Shown: positions 57,340-64,000 of the stretch, in pieces
Layout of the letters: each line of letters opens with the position of its first letter
How positions within the stretch are numbered: position 1 is the stretch's first letter
DNA from: Streptomyces sp. BK239
GTDB taxonomy: Bacteria > Actinomycetota > Actinomycetes > Streptomycetales > Streptomycetaceae
Assembly: GCF_004217285.1 (NCBI RefSeq)
Contig: NZ_SHKS01000007.1
Span: forward strand, 1 to 64,000
Reading direction: 5' to 3'
DNA: 64,000 nt
Notes under the pieces: generated by a model
The model's input: the letters and a program-made list of their open reading frames with translations, nothing else
Database searches by the model: none
Told to the model about the DNA's origin: nothing
Position numbers and translations under genes: made by a program

Positions 57340-58710
57340 TCACGATAGGTCTTCGCCCTCATCGACGAAGACCGACTTGAACACGTCGGCCGCGTCGGTG
57401 CAGGGCTCGGTGGGCACCCGAACCTCACCTCTGGTCACCGTGTCGCTGCCGTCCTCGGTTAGTTCCCACGATACCTCCACCGAACTGGCCTGAAGGTCCC
57501 TCGCGATGAGGACGTAGTCGTCTTGGTCGCTCGCCCATACTACGTTCGGACGGAACGCCTCGGGAGTGAGCACAACTTGGGCATCCGAGCCGTGGTTGCT
57601 CCAGGTCACGGGATAATCCCGCAAGACGGGTCGGATAGCCGAGTGGTCGAAGATCGCCGGGAATGGCACGTGCGGCCCTAGCACTGGTTCGACGACCTTC
57701 TCGATATCCGCGTCGTCCGGATCAAGGCAATCCAGCACCTCGCAGTTGTGAAACGTCAAGGTCAGGTGAGGCTTGGACACGAAACGATCGCGGCTGACCA
57801 CCTGGACGCCGGCACCCGGAATCCCGACGCCTAGGAGATGTTCCCGGCCCTTGGCGATGTGCTCGGCCTTCTTGCTCCGCCATGCAGCAAGCGCCGCCTC
57901 CCTGTCCTCCATCGACAGCGGCTTGCGGTTGCCGAAGATACTTGACGGCAATACCAGCAGTGCCGATCTCGAGGTGTCCTCAGCTGGTGTCGGTTGCTTG
58001 CTGAACTGCTCTTCTTCGTAGCAGCGCAGGCTCTCCAAGACCTCGCCCACACGGCTGACCCTGCGGATCGGACCGACCACCTGCACCTCAAGGTCAATCG
58101 GTGATCTCCCGCCCCGGCGGACACGCTCGACGAGGGCGAGGACCTCTCCGGAACGTGCAGGCCGCGTGTTGCTGGTGCCTCGAACGTAGATCGCGCCATC
58201 CTCAAGGCTGTCCCGGCGATCGTCACTCTGGTAGCTCTTGTGACACGGAAAGATCGTCTGACCATCCTCCGGCGGCTGAGCGATGACGAACAGGACCTCG
58301 CGGTCGGAGTCGACGCCGATCCTGCCGAACTCGAAGGCTGGGAACTGGGGCCCGAGGTAGGGGCGGAGCCGGTCCTCAAGCTCATGCGCCTCGGTTCCGC
58401 GCAGCACTCCAGGAGCGCTGTTCTTCTGCACGCCGATGACCAGGACCGCGTAGCCATGGAAGTGCCGGGCCGCCTCCCTTGGACGTCGATTCGCTGCCCC
58501 CAGAAGGAACTTCGCAATCTTGGCCGCAGTCGCCTTGCTGTTCATGTCGAGAGGGCCCTTGACCTCAAGGTACGTCGTCTCGGCCTCATCGCCAGCAGCG
58601 ACTACGTGCCCAAGAACGCCCCGCAGAGCGCGCTCACCGAGCGGGATGACGCTGGTGTCGAGAGAAGAGTTCCCGGCGTTCGACTCGTCTGAGGGCAAGA
58701 TCTCCGGCAT
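57340..58710 (-). CDS. AlbA_2 (Schlafen-type) domain protein
   Basis: A 456-residue protein. Residues 40-190 fit the AlbA_2/Schlafen domain: ETTYLEVKGPLDMNSKATAA (with the TxxxEFK-like T-x-L-E-V-K), KIAKFLLGAANR, YAVLVIGVQ, GRIGVDSDREVLFVIAQPP, then SLEDGAIYVRGTSNTRPA. The rest is a distinct C-terminal domain with an acidic end (VPTEPCTDAADVFKSVFVDE). AlbA_2 proteins are nucleic-acid-binding or nuclease-like and recur in prokaryotic defence islands. GC is lower than in plasmid genes. It stands alone beside the IS481 gene. Confidence 0.75.
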   Translation of the reverse strand: MPEILPSDESNAGNSSLDTSVIPLGERALRGVLGHVVAAGDEAETTYLEVKGPLDMNSKATAAKIAKFLLGAANRRPREAARHFHGYAVLVIGVQKNSAPGVLRGTEAHELEDRLRPYLGPQFPAFEFGRIGVDSDREVLFVIAQPPEDGQTIFPCHKSYQSDDRRDSLEDGAIYVRGTSNTRPARSGEVLALVERVRRGGRSPIDLEVQVVGPIRRVSRVGEVLESLRCYEEEQFSKQPTPAEDTSRSALLVLPSSIFGNRKPLSMEDREAALAAWRSKKAEHIAKGREHLLGVGIPGAGVQVVSRDRFVSKPHLTLTFHNCEVLDCLDPDDADIEKVVEPVLGPHVPFPAIFDHSAIRPVLRDYPVTWSNHGSDAQVVLTPEAFRPNVVWASDQDDYVLIARDLQASSVEVSWELTEDGSDTVTRGEVRVPTEPCTDAADVFKSVFVDEGEDLS

Positions 58711-58974
58711 GGACCGATTGTCTCATTCACGACCGCCGGGCGGAGTCGAACGTCTGCCTTAGCGAAGGCCAGACCGCGGTCACGGCTCAACATAGCCGAT
58801 GATCGCCGATTACCCCAACCCGCGATCATCACGACACTTGAAGCTCCCCTTCAACCGCGAATCCCACCGAGCTGGCACGCGCATGCCTGCGAAGCCGCCC
58901 CTCAAGGAGCAACCCCATCTCACGAGTACTCAAGCGGGCCGGCCGTCGGGCGGGGCTGGGGCTGAGACGAGCAC
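58711..58974 (+). promoter_or_regulatory. intergenic region with shared operator, copy D
   Basis: CAACATAGCCGATGATCG at 58788-58805 runs into CGCCGATTACCCCAACCCGC (58804-58824 with the last G) and GATCATCACGAC. It aligns without gaps to the block upstream of the SH3b gene (minus strand at 39.9 kb). Here the palindrome is weaker. It lies about 140 bases before the GTG of the five-gene operon. Confidence 0.65.
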
Positions 58975-59418
58975 GTGACGCACGCGGTCACTGGCTCGGC
59001 GCACCTCGCGAACAGCCTTCACCGCAGCCGGAAAACCGACGGCTCGGCCACCCTGTGGCGCTGCCCCACGCCGCCCGGCCGACACAAGGCCGGTGACGTG
59101 TGGACGTACTGGAAGTCACCGACGGACACCATCCCCACCGGGCCGACCACGATCCTCGCCCGTACCGACCTCGTGCGCGCCGCGCCGATGGGCGGCCTCG
59201 TCCAGGGCGAGGACTACTGCGCGGCCGTCGGCGTCACCGCTCTCGCCCCCGGGGTCCTGCTGCCAGTGCCCGTGTACAGGTACCGCAAGTGGAAGGGGCA
59301 AATGACAGCCCAGGTCGGATACGACCAGCTGGAGGCAGCGGCCCGTGAACACGCCTGGGCGTACGGCCGCAGCCTGCGCGCCGTCCTGCGCGGTGGCGAG
59401 GACCTGGTCCATGGCTGA
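58975..59418 (+). CDS. hypothetical protein, first of a five-gene operon
   Basis: A 147-residue protein from GTG 58975: HLANSLHRSRKTDGSATLWR, GDVWTYWKSPTDTIPTGPTT, VGVTALAPGVLLPVPVYRYR, ending in AAREHAWAYGRSLRAVLRGG. It is a mixed fold with aromatic-rich centre. No known motif. Overlaps the next gene by 8 bases. Confidence 0.65.
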   Translation: MTHAVTGSAHLANSLHRSRKTDGSATLWRCPTPPGRHKAGDVWTYWKSPTDTIPTGPTTILARTDLVRAAPMGGLVQGEDYCAAVGVTALAPGVLLPVPVYRYRKWKGQMTAQVGYDQLEAAAREHAWAYGRSLRAVLRGGEDLVHG

Positions 59419-60517
59419 GGCTCAGATCATCCTGTCGCACAGCCGGGAGTCCGGGATCGTCGCCATCGCCTCGGGCGAGCATTACTCCTGGGCGCATACC
59501 GCCCTCGCGGAGAGCAGCTTCCAGCGGGACGACGACGGTGTCTGGCACCTGCCCGCGGACGGCGCCCAGACCACCGTGGTCGACCTGGTCACGTGCGCGA
59601 AGCGGCACCGCACCAGCGTGCACACGAGCAGCCGCCGGTTCATCGGCGACGTCGCCCGCGACCTCGCGCGCCTCCTGCCCGGCCAGTGGCACGCCTCGGT
59701 CGAGATCTACTCGCACCCCGCCTGGCAGGAAGACCTGGTCCCCTGGATCTGGGACAGCGGCGAACTCGGCCGCGCCGTCCAGAGCGACAGGATCCCCTAC
59801 GCCGCGCTCCTCACCGATATGGTGCAGGGCACCACGCTGCTGTTCATCGAGCGTCCCGGCCGTCAACTCGACTACCTGGTAGGGGCATTCTCGCCCGAGG
59901 GGCTCGAAGGGGGCTACGGCGATCCCCACGCCCCGCGCAGCATCGTCCTGCCGCCGTTCCCCGGGCGGGCTGCCCAGGCCCTTACCGACCGGTATCTCCC
60001 CACCTACGAGCAGGCCGTCCACGCCCGCCAGACGGCGGCCATCGCCGCCGTGCTCGGGGACATCCGCTCCGAGCACGACACCTGGCAGGCCATGAACGCC
60101 TCCGGACGATACGGCGACGCCACCCCGCTGAGCGCCGCCGCCCTCGGCGCGGCGACGGAGTTGTTCCTCAACCACGCCTGGCACCGTTTCCTGACCGTCG
60201 TCGACCACGCCCCGACGCTGCTCGAGCGGTGCCGACCCGCGAGCAGCCCGTGGCCCGACGACGCCGCAGCCCTCTCCTGTCTGGCCGACGCCGTGATCGA
60301 TGCCGAGGGCCAGGTCGACGAGATCGTCCACGGCGGTTCCGTGCCGGAACAGGAGCGCCGAGCACGCGCGTGGCCAGCCATCGAGACGTGGCTCACCGAC
60401 GGCCAAACGTTCTTGCGTCAGGCCCGCATCAGCGCACCCGACCGCCGCCCGGCCCTGCCCGTCACCGCGCCAGCCCGCCCCCTCACCGCGGCCCGGCCCG
60501 CGCGCCACGGCCCCTGA
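59411..60517 (+). CDS. hypothetical protein of plasmid type
   Basis: A 368-residue protein from ATG 59411. The start is IILSHSRESGIVAIASGEHY, then SSRRFIGDVARDLARLLPGQ and WHASVEIYSHPAWQEDLVPW; the early IIxSHSxExGxxAxGxxRxD-like pattern and FxWSRxxxxWYLPxSRD-type relatives suggest similarity to conserved plasmid hypotheticals in Streptomyces, but I cannot name the family. The C-terminal part is helical with a Pro/Ala tail. Confidence 0.7.
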   Translation: MAEAQIILSHSRESGIVAIASGEHYSWAHTALAESSFQRDDDGVWHLPADGAQTTVVDLVTCAKRHRTSVHTSSRRFIGDVARDLARLLPGQWHASVEIYSHPAWQEDLVPWIWDSGELGRAVQSDRIPYAALLTDMVQGTTLLFIERPGRQLDYLVGAFSPEGLEGGYGDPHAPRSIVLPPFPGRAAQALTDRYLPTYEQAVHARQTAAIAAVLGDIRSEHDTWQAMNASGRYGDATPLSAAALGAATELFLNHAWHRFLTVVDHAPTLLERCRPASSPWPDDAAALSCLADAVIDAEGQVDEIVHGGSVPEQERRARAWPAIETWLTDGQTFLRQARISAPDRRPALPVTAPARPLTAARPARHGP

Positions 60518-60554
60518 CCCTTCCGCCCCACGCCCCGAGGAGAACCTCGCCCCC

Positions 60555-61013
60555 TTGCGACCCGGCACCCACTTCGCCTTCGGCGACCACGAGGAACACG
60601 GCTTCGTGGCCTCCTTCACCTCCTCCCTGCCCGCACACCTCGCCCACTGGTACCTGGAGCGCGAGCAGTTCGAGCCCGTTCCCGGAGAACCCGGCCTGTA
60701 CCGGCTCAGCGAGCCCGAGCGCGACGGAGTCCGCCGCACCCGCCAAGCCGTCCACGACCTGCGCCGCCACGGCTACACCGTGCAGGCCGACATCCGCCTC
60801 GACCCGTCCCTCTCGGCCGGCCCGCCACGCCCCGCCCGGCCCAACGGACTCCAGGAGCGCCGCAGCCGTCTCGCCCAGGCCGCCGCCGGTCGAACGACGC
60901 AGCGCTCCGGACCGCCCACCACCTCCCCGCCGGCGGCCCGGCCGATCCCGCCGAAGCCCACGTACGCTCCGACCGTCCATTTGACGGCCGCGACCGGCGG
61001 GCGGTCCCGATGA
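60555..61013 (+). CDS. hypothetical protein
   Basis: A 152-residue protein from TTG 60555, about 12 bases after GAGGAG. LRPGTHFAFGDHEEHGFVAS and YRLSEPERDGVRRTRQAVHD then LRRHGYTVQADIRLDPSL are regular; the tail is Pro/Arg/Ser-rich. Similar small proteins with a LxxxGYxVxADxxLDP motif accompany the larger hypothetical in related plasmids as I recall. Coupled to the next gene by ATGA. Confidence 0.65.
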   Translation: MRPGTHFAFGDHEEHGFVASFTSSLPAHLAHWYLEREQFEPVPGEPGLYRLSEPERDGVRRTRQAVHDLRRHGYTVQADIRLDPSLSAGPPRPARPNGLQERRSRLAQAAAGRTTQRSGPPTTSPPAARPIPPKPTYAPTVHLTAATGGRSR

Positions 61014-61702
61014 CACCCGCGAGCAGGCCGGCCCCCCACGGCCCCTTGCCGAGAGCGCCCGAACTGGCCAACTGGGCACGTGACTTCCGCTTGCGGATGG
61101 CGGTCATCGACTGCGAGACCGAGGACGTGCTCGACATGACACGCGACCGCTACGGCCGTACCGTCCACGCGGGCGCCGCGGCAGCCGCACGAGCCCACCG
61201 CGACAAGGCAGCGTTGGAGGCGTACGCCACCCACCTCGCCTCGCACGCCGAGGCTCTCCTCGATGCCGCCCGCCTCGTGCTCGACGAGCTGCCACCCGCC
61301 CGGCACCTGGCCGGGTGGCGGGCTGTCCTGGACGGCCTGGCTGCCTCCGCCGCCGAGATCCGCCGGGCCCTCGACCGGCCGGCTGCCCCCGGCTCCCAGG
61401 CCGAACGCACTCAGCACGCGGCCCTGTGGCCGCACCTCGCCGCCTGGGCGGACCACAGCTCTATCGCCAGCAACCTCGCCGACCAGCGCGACGGCCAGCG
61501 CCACAAGGCTCCGCTGAGCCACGAGAAACAGAAGATGTGGACCGAGAGGGCCCAGGCCGCGCAGCGGCGCGGCGAGCTGGAGCTGACCGAGTCGTGGTAC
61601 GCCGCCGACGGGCAGCCGATCACCCTCGCTTACCTGGTCGAGGACGACGACTCGACGGTGGTCGCGCTGCGCGGCGATCCGGGGTACCGGGCTGGCAGGT
61701 GA
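61010..61702 (+). CDS. hypothetical helical protein
   Basis: A 230-residue protein. Almost all helix: LANWARDFRLRMAVIDCETE, KAALEAYATHLASHAEALLD, AARLVLDELPPARHLAGWRA, then HEKQKMWTERAQAAQRRGEL. ATG overlaps the previous stop and the GTG of the next gene overlaps its stop (GTGA). No motif recognised. Confidence 0.65.
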   Translation: MTPASRPAPHGPLPRAPELANWARDFRLRMAVIDCETEDVLDMTRDRYGRTVHAGAAAAARAHRDKAALEAYATHLASHAEALLDAARLVLDELPPARHLAGWRAVLDGLAASAAEIRRALDRPAAPGSQAERTQHAALWPHLAAWADHSSIASNLADQRDGQRHKAPLSHEKQKMWTERAQAAQRRGELELTESWYAADGQPITLAYLVEDDDSTVVALRGDPGYRAGR

Positions 61703-62157
61703 TCGGGCGCTACGCCCACGAGTACGAGGCGGGGAAAGCACTGCCCGCTCCGGTCCCGCCCGGTGTGCTGCGCGCGGACGTCTCTCGGTTCAACCGCCCG
61801 GCGCCGGCCCCGGAGGTGTCCCTGCAGGACCTCATCCGCGACGTCGTGGAAGGCCACAGTGCCGGTGACGCATCGAACGCTCTCCTCGGCGCCGTCCAGC
61901 GCGGCTACGACGCCGGCCCGATGGTCCGCCTGCAGGAACTCCTGGAGACGAGCAGCCAGTTCGCCAGCGCTCTGGAGACCGCACAGGGCCGTCAGATCGC
62001 CGCCCGCCTCACAGCGCTGGGCCGGCAGATCGAGTTCCTCACCCGCGAAGTCGAAGAGGCGGCCGAGGACCTCGGCGCGACCATCGCCGTCCTGCCCCCG
62101 CACCGAGAACACGAGCCCAGGGAGCAGTACGCGATTGTCCTTGCCATCGCAAACTGA
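61699..62157 (+). CDS. hypothetical protein, last of the operon
   Basis: A 152-residue protein from GTG 61699. LQDLIRDVVEGHSAGDASNA and LGAVQRGYDAGPMVRLQELL, then RLTALGRQIEFLTREVEEAA (possible coiled coil). Ends in EQYAIVLAIAN. A terminator hairpin lies 37 bases downstream. Function unknown. Confidence 0.65.
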   Translation: MIGRYAHEYEAGKALPAPVPPGVLRADVSRFNRPAPAPEVSLQDLIRDVVEGHSAGDASNALLGAVQRGYDAGPMVRLQELLETSSQFASALETAQGRQIAARLTALGRQIEFLTREVEEAAEDLGATIAVLPPHREHEPREQYAIVLAIAN

Positions 62158-62193
62158 AGCACGATCTTGAGCTGCCTTGAGCACCCACGGCCT

Positions 62194-62218
62194 AGGGGCG
62201 GCCATGCCAGCCGCCCCT
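62194..62218. terminator. terminator hairpin between converging genes
   Basis: AGGGGCGGC (62194-62202) pairs with GCCGCCCCT (62210-62218) around CATGCCA. It separates the rightward five-gene operon from a leftward small membrane gene, whose stop is at 62228. Confidence 0.65.
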
Positions 62219-62227
62219 GAGCAGCGG

Positions 62228-62476
62228 CTACTGCTGACGCTTACTCACGTGCGACACGGCGGTCATACCAGCGCCGTAGGTGAAGGCAAGGACGGCACCA
62301 CCAGAAGCTACTGCGGTGAGGGCAGGCTGCCCAAGAACAACGGAGCCGATCCCAGCAACCAGCCCAGTGATGACAGATACCAAGGCAACGACGACAACGT
62401 GATACACGCGGTGGTCGCAGGTAGAAGTGGTGGCAGACAAGTAGGGCCCTCCCATACTCCGTCGGAGCGCCGTCAC
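62228..62476 (-). CDS. small two-helix membrane protein
   Basis: Up to 82 residues; the second Met (MGGPYLSATTSTCDHRVYHV) is an equally good start. Two hydrophobic segments, VVVVALVSVITGLVAGIGSV and ALTAVASGGAVLAFTYGAGM, form a hairpin with a basic end. Lower GC than its neighbours. No partner or family recognised. Confidence 0.5.
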   Translation of the reverse strand: MTALRRSMGGPYLSATTSTCDHRVYHVVVVALVSVITGLVAGIGSVVLGQPALTAVASGGAVLAFTYGAGMTAVSHVSKRQQ

Positions 62477-62784
62477 CCGAATCAGGGCAGGGTGCAGCCT
62501 GCGCTGGATTCACGTCACAGCGTCGCCGCCCAGCGGGCGTCGCAACAGGGAAGCGCCGGCCAGGCGCGCCTATTGCTCCTCGGCTGGAGCGCTGTAGCGG
62601 TTGGCCGTCATCACCGATGCACCATGCCTTTCAAGGAACTCGTCAACCACGCCCATAGTAGCCAACCCCACTGACACCCAGACAAGTTGGTGAACGCTTC
62701 CTGGGAGCCCAAGCGCCGATCTGCAGCGACCCTCACTACCTGAGTCTTCACGCGTGAAACCCCGTTGCAGGCACACCTCTCCTG
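62477..62784. other. 308-bp stretch, nothing recognised
   Basis: No frame on either strand looks coding, and I see no repeat or hairpin that stands out. It holds the promoter of the leftward membrane gene, if that gene is real. Confidence 0.3.
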
Positions 62785-62997
62785 GTGGCCGTGCCCCTGG
62801 CCAAGAATCCCGCCCGCCGCACCGCCCTCGCCGGACACCTCGCCAAGCAGCCGCCCGCCAGCGCTGCCCTCCCCGCCACCGGCGCGGCCTTCGCCCTCGC
62901 CATCCTTCTCGCCGCGCACCGACAGCTCCGCCCCACGGGACAGCTGCAGCGCGGCCGACACCGCCGCCCATTCCGAGGCCGGCACAAGACGCCCTGA
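62785..62997 (+). CDS. small protein with one hydrophobic segment
   Basis: 70 residues from GTG 62785: AVPLAKNPARRTALAGHLAK, then ALPATGAAFALAILLAAHRQ and a very basic tail RGRHRRPFRGRHK. One weak membrane helix flanked by basic residues. GC3 bias supports coding. It precedes the conserved 165-residue gene by 46 bases. Confidence 0.45.
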   Translation: MAVPLAKNPARRTALAGHLAKQPPASAALPATGAAFALAILLAAHRQLRPTGQLQRGRHRRPFRGRHKTP

Positions 62998-63043
62998 TCA
63001 GGGCGCACCCCACCACCTACCAACCCCTTGAGGAGACCGATTT

Positions 63044-63541
63044 ATGGCCGTGCGTACGCACTGGACCGTGGAGCACGCCTGCTCCCACAGCGTGGATCAT
63101 GACCTGTCCAATCGCCCTGCCGACAAGCGGGCCGGCTTCGCCCGCTGGCTCGCGTCGAAGGACTGCACCGACTGCTGGAAGGCGGCGCGCGACACCGACT
63201 CCGAGTCCAAGGAGGAGTGGCTCGCAACCAAGCGCGCCGAGGAGCAGGACGCAGCCGTCGCGTGGGCCAGGCGGTTCGACATGCCGCAGCTGGAGGGCCC
63301 GGAGAAGGCCCTGGACTGGGGCGAACGCTCCCGCCACCAGCTGATGACGGCCGCGCACACCGCGCTCGTCCTAGAAGGCACCTGGGACGAAGCGGACTGG
63401 GCGGATCTGGAGGAGAAGGCCCGCGCCATCACCCGTGCCGGATGGTGGATCGACCAGCGCGACGCCGAAGGCACCGACCTGCTCGAACTCCTCGACGCAG
63501 CCACCGAGGCGGACCGCGGGACAGAGAACCCGTACCGCTGA
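63044..63541 (+). CDS. conserved plasmid hypothetical protein
   Basis: A 165-residue protein from ATG 63044 with GAGGAGA upstream. The N-terminus WTVEHACSHSVDHDLSNRPA has the Cys-x-His pattern, followed by RAGFARWLASKDCTDCWKAA with CxxC: together a likely zinc site. The rest is helical (LDWGERSRHQLMTAAHTALV; LEEKARAITRAGWWIDQRDA). I recall close relatives in many Streptomyces plasmids. Function unknown. Confidence 0.75.
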   Translation: MAVRTHWTVEHACSHSVDHDLSNRPADKRAGFARWLASKDCTDCWKAARDTDSESKEEWLATKRAEEQDAAVAWARRFDMPQLEGPEKALDWGERSRHQLMTAAHTALVLEGTWDEADWADLEEKARAITRAGWWIDQRDAEGTDLLELLDAATEADRGTENPYR

Positions 63542-63550
63542 CGGCGAGCA

Positions 63551-63600
63551 ACATAGACGGAGAACGCCGGTTAGCCAAACCGGCGTTCCTCCGGACTATT
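63551..63600 (+). promoter_or_regulatory. shared palindromic operator, copy B
   Basis: CAACATAGACGGAGAA is followed by the 21-bp palindrome CGCCGGTTAGCCAAACCGGC plus G at 63565-63585 and by TCCGGACTATTGAT. The palindrome is identical to that at 39909-39929 (other strand) and the flanking CAACATAG and TCCGGACT are at equal distances. It lies 40-90 bases before the gene at 63640; TATTGAT could be its -10. Confidence 0.7.
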
Positions 63601-63639
63601 GATGCTCCCACCCCGCCGGCAATCGCGCGGAAGGAACTC

Positions 63640-64000
63640 ATGTCCCAGCCCCCGACCACCTCGGCGTTCGCACCGACGCCAGACCCGCTCACCCCCGACC
63701 GGGACATCACCCACGCCCACTTCCAGGCCGGCGACACCGTCGTCGTCCTGAAGGGAGTGGTCGGCGGAGAACTGTGGGGCGACGCGATGCGCGTCGTGGC
63801 GCCGTCCTGGCACACCCCGACCGACGAGGACGGGTGGCGGCTGCGTGATCCGGCCGGCGGAGCCCAGTCCTACGTCACCGCCCACCCCCGCTACCTCGTA
63901 CACCTCTCACGCCGCTGCCCGGACTGCCTGATCTATGCACGGGCCATGGAGGACACCCTCCTCGCGCGGTTCGCGAACCGCGACGAGCTGATCGACTGCG
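63640..64000 (+). CDS. hypothetical protein, cut by the window end
   Basis: From ATG 63640 (GGAAGGAACTC upstream) the protein reads DITHAHFQAGDTVVVLKGVV, GDAMRVVAPSWHTPTDEDGW, AHPRYLVHLSRRCPDCLIYA and continues beyond the window. Short strands at the start suggest an SH3/KOW-like barrel, then a CxxC. It is directly controlled by the shared palindromic promoter. Confidence 0.65.
   Translation, partial: MSQPPTTSAFAPTPDPLTPDRDITHAHFQAGDTVVVLKGVVGGELWGDAMRVVAPSWHTPTDEDGWRLRDPAGGAQSYVTAHPRYLVHLSRRCPDCLIYARAMEDTLLARFANRDELIDC

Noticed and set aside
59593..60984. 463-codon plus frame overlapping the 368-residue gene
   Set aside because: It is an Arg/Pro-rich +1 shadow. The other frame has normal composition and operon-style overlaps.
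1..64000. Search by eye for tRNA, rRNA, tmRNA, riboswitch and CRISPR signatures
   Set aside because: No cloverleaf with a TTC-arm, no rRNA-like blocks and no regularly spaced repeats were seen. A dedicated tool could still find a divergent small RNA.

Overview
The window is very high in GC, has strongly GC3-biased genes, many ATGA start/stop overlaps, GTG/TTG starts and typical actinobacterial families (WhiB, DUF317, SCO6880, DUF6112, MAB_1171c). I read it as Streptomyces or a close relative. It is accessory DNA, either a large plasmid (possibly linear) or an integrated plasmid-derived island on a chromosome arm. It carries plasmid-type mobilisation and type IV secretion genes, a putative replication gene, and a dense layer of transposon debris. 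I see no rRNA, tRNA, CRISPR array or housekeeping gene.

Left part (1-13.5 kb): a kinase remnant is followed by a leftward four-gene operon (XRE regulator, ImmA/IrrE peptidase, MAB_1171c-type membrane protein, amidase). A rightward, tightly overlapping operon follows: HTH/replication-like protein with internal repeats, zinc-finger protein, WhiB-like regulator, multi-spanning membrane protein with a repeat-rich tail, two small proteins, a MobC-like accessory protein and a MOB relaxase. A cluster of four hairpins inside the mobC-like gene is the best oriT candidate. A zinc-ribbon protein and a lipoprotein close this part.

Scrap zone (13.5-32.3 kb): DUF317 genes with a MITE between them, and three direct copies of the 3' end of a tyrosine recombinase gene that bracket a RusA-like nuclease and a pentapeptide-repeat protein. 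There is an IS5-type element with perfect ends carrying a DUF6228 passenger gene, a nonsense-mutated Tn3 transposase, a secreted IPT/hydrolase/LysM protein, and a broken resolvase. A markedly lower-GC three-gene operon (patatin-like lipase, unknown protein, ComEC-like metallo-beta-lactamase) is the strongest candidate for an undescribed, possibly defensive, system. An IS481 element with its 6-bp target duplication and an aquaporin remnant follow.

Centre (32.3-43 kb), all leftward: a frameshifted LAxTG surface protein; a six-gene overlapping operon (two winged-helix regulators, MFS exporter, 100-residue protein, ATP-grasp ligase, DUF317 protein); plasmid-type hypotheticals; a secreted SH3b protein; a RelE-like protein coupled to DUF4913; and a DNA methyltransferase.

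Right part (43.4-64 kb): a rightward conjugative type IV secretion operon (transglycosylase/NlpC hydrolase, DUF6112, TcpC/VirB8-like, VirB6-like, SCO6880, VirB4-like ATPase, then small proteins, a lipoprotein and a broken glycosyltransferase). Several genes in its tail appear to use CTG or ATC starts. Then come a WYL regulator/VOC protein pair, an intact IS481 transposase, an AlbA_2 (Schlafen-type) protein, a five-gene hypothetical operon and further plasmid-type hypotheticals. A shared ~50-bp palindromic promoter/operator precedes several units (39.9, 58.8 and 63.6 kb, with a weaker copy at 43.1 kb), suggesting one regulator coordinates these plasmid genes.
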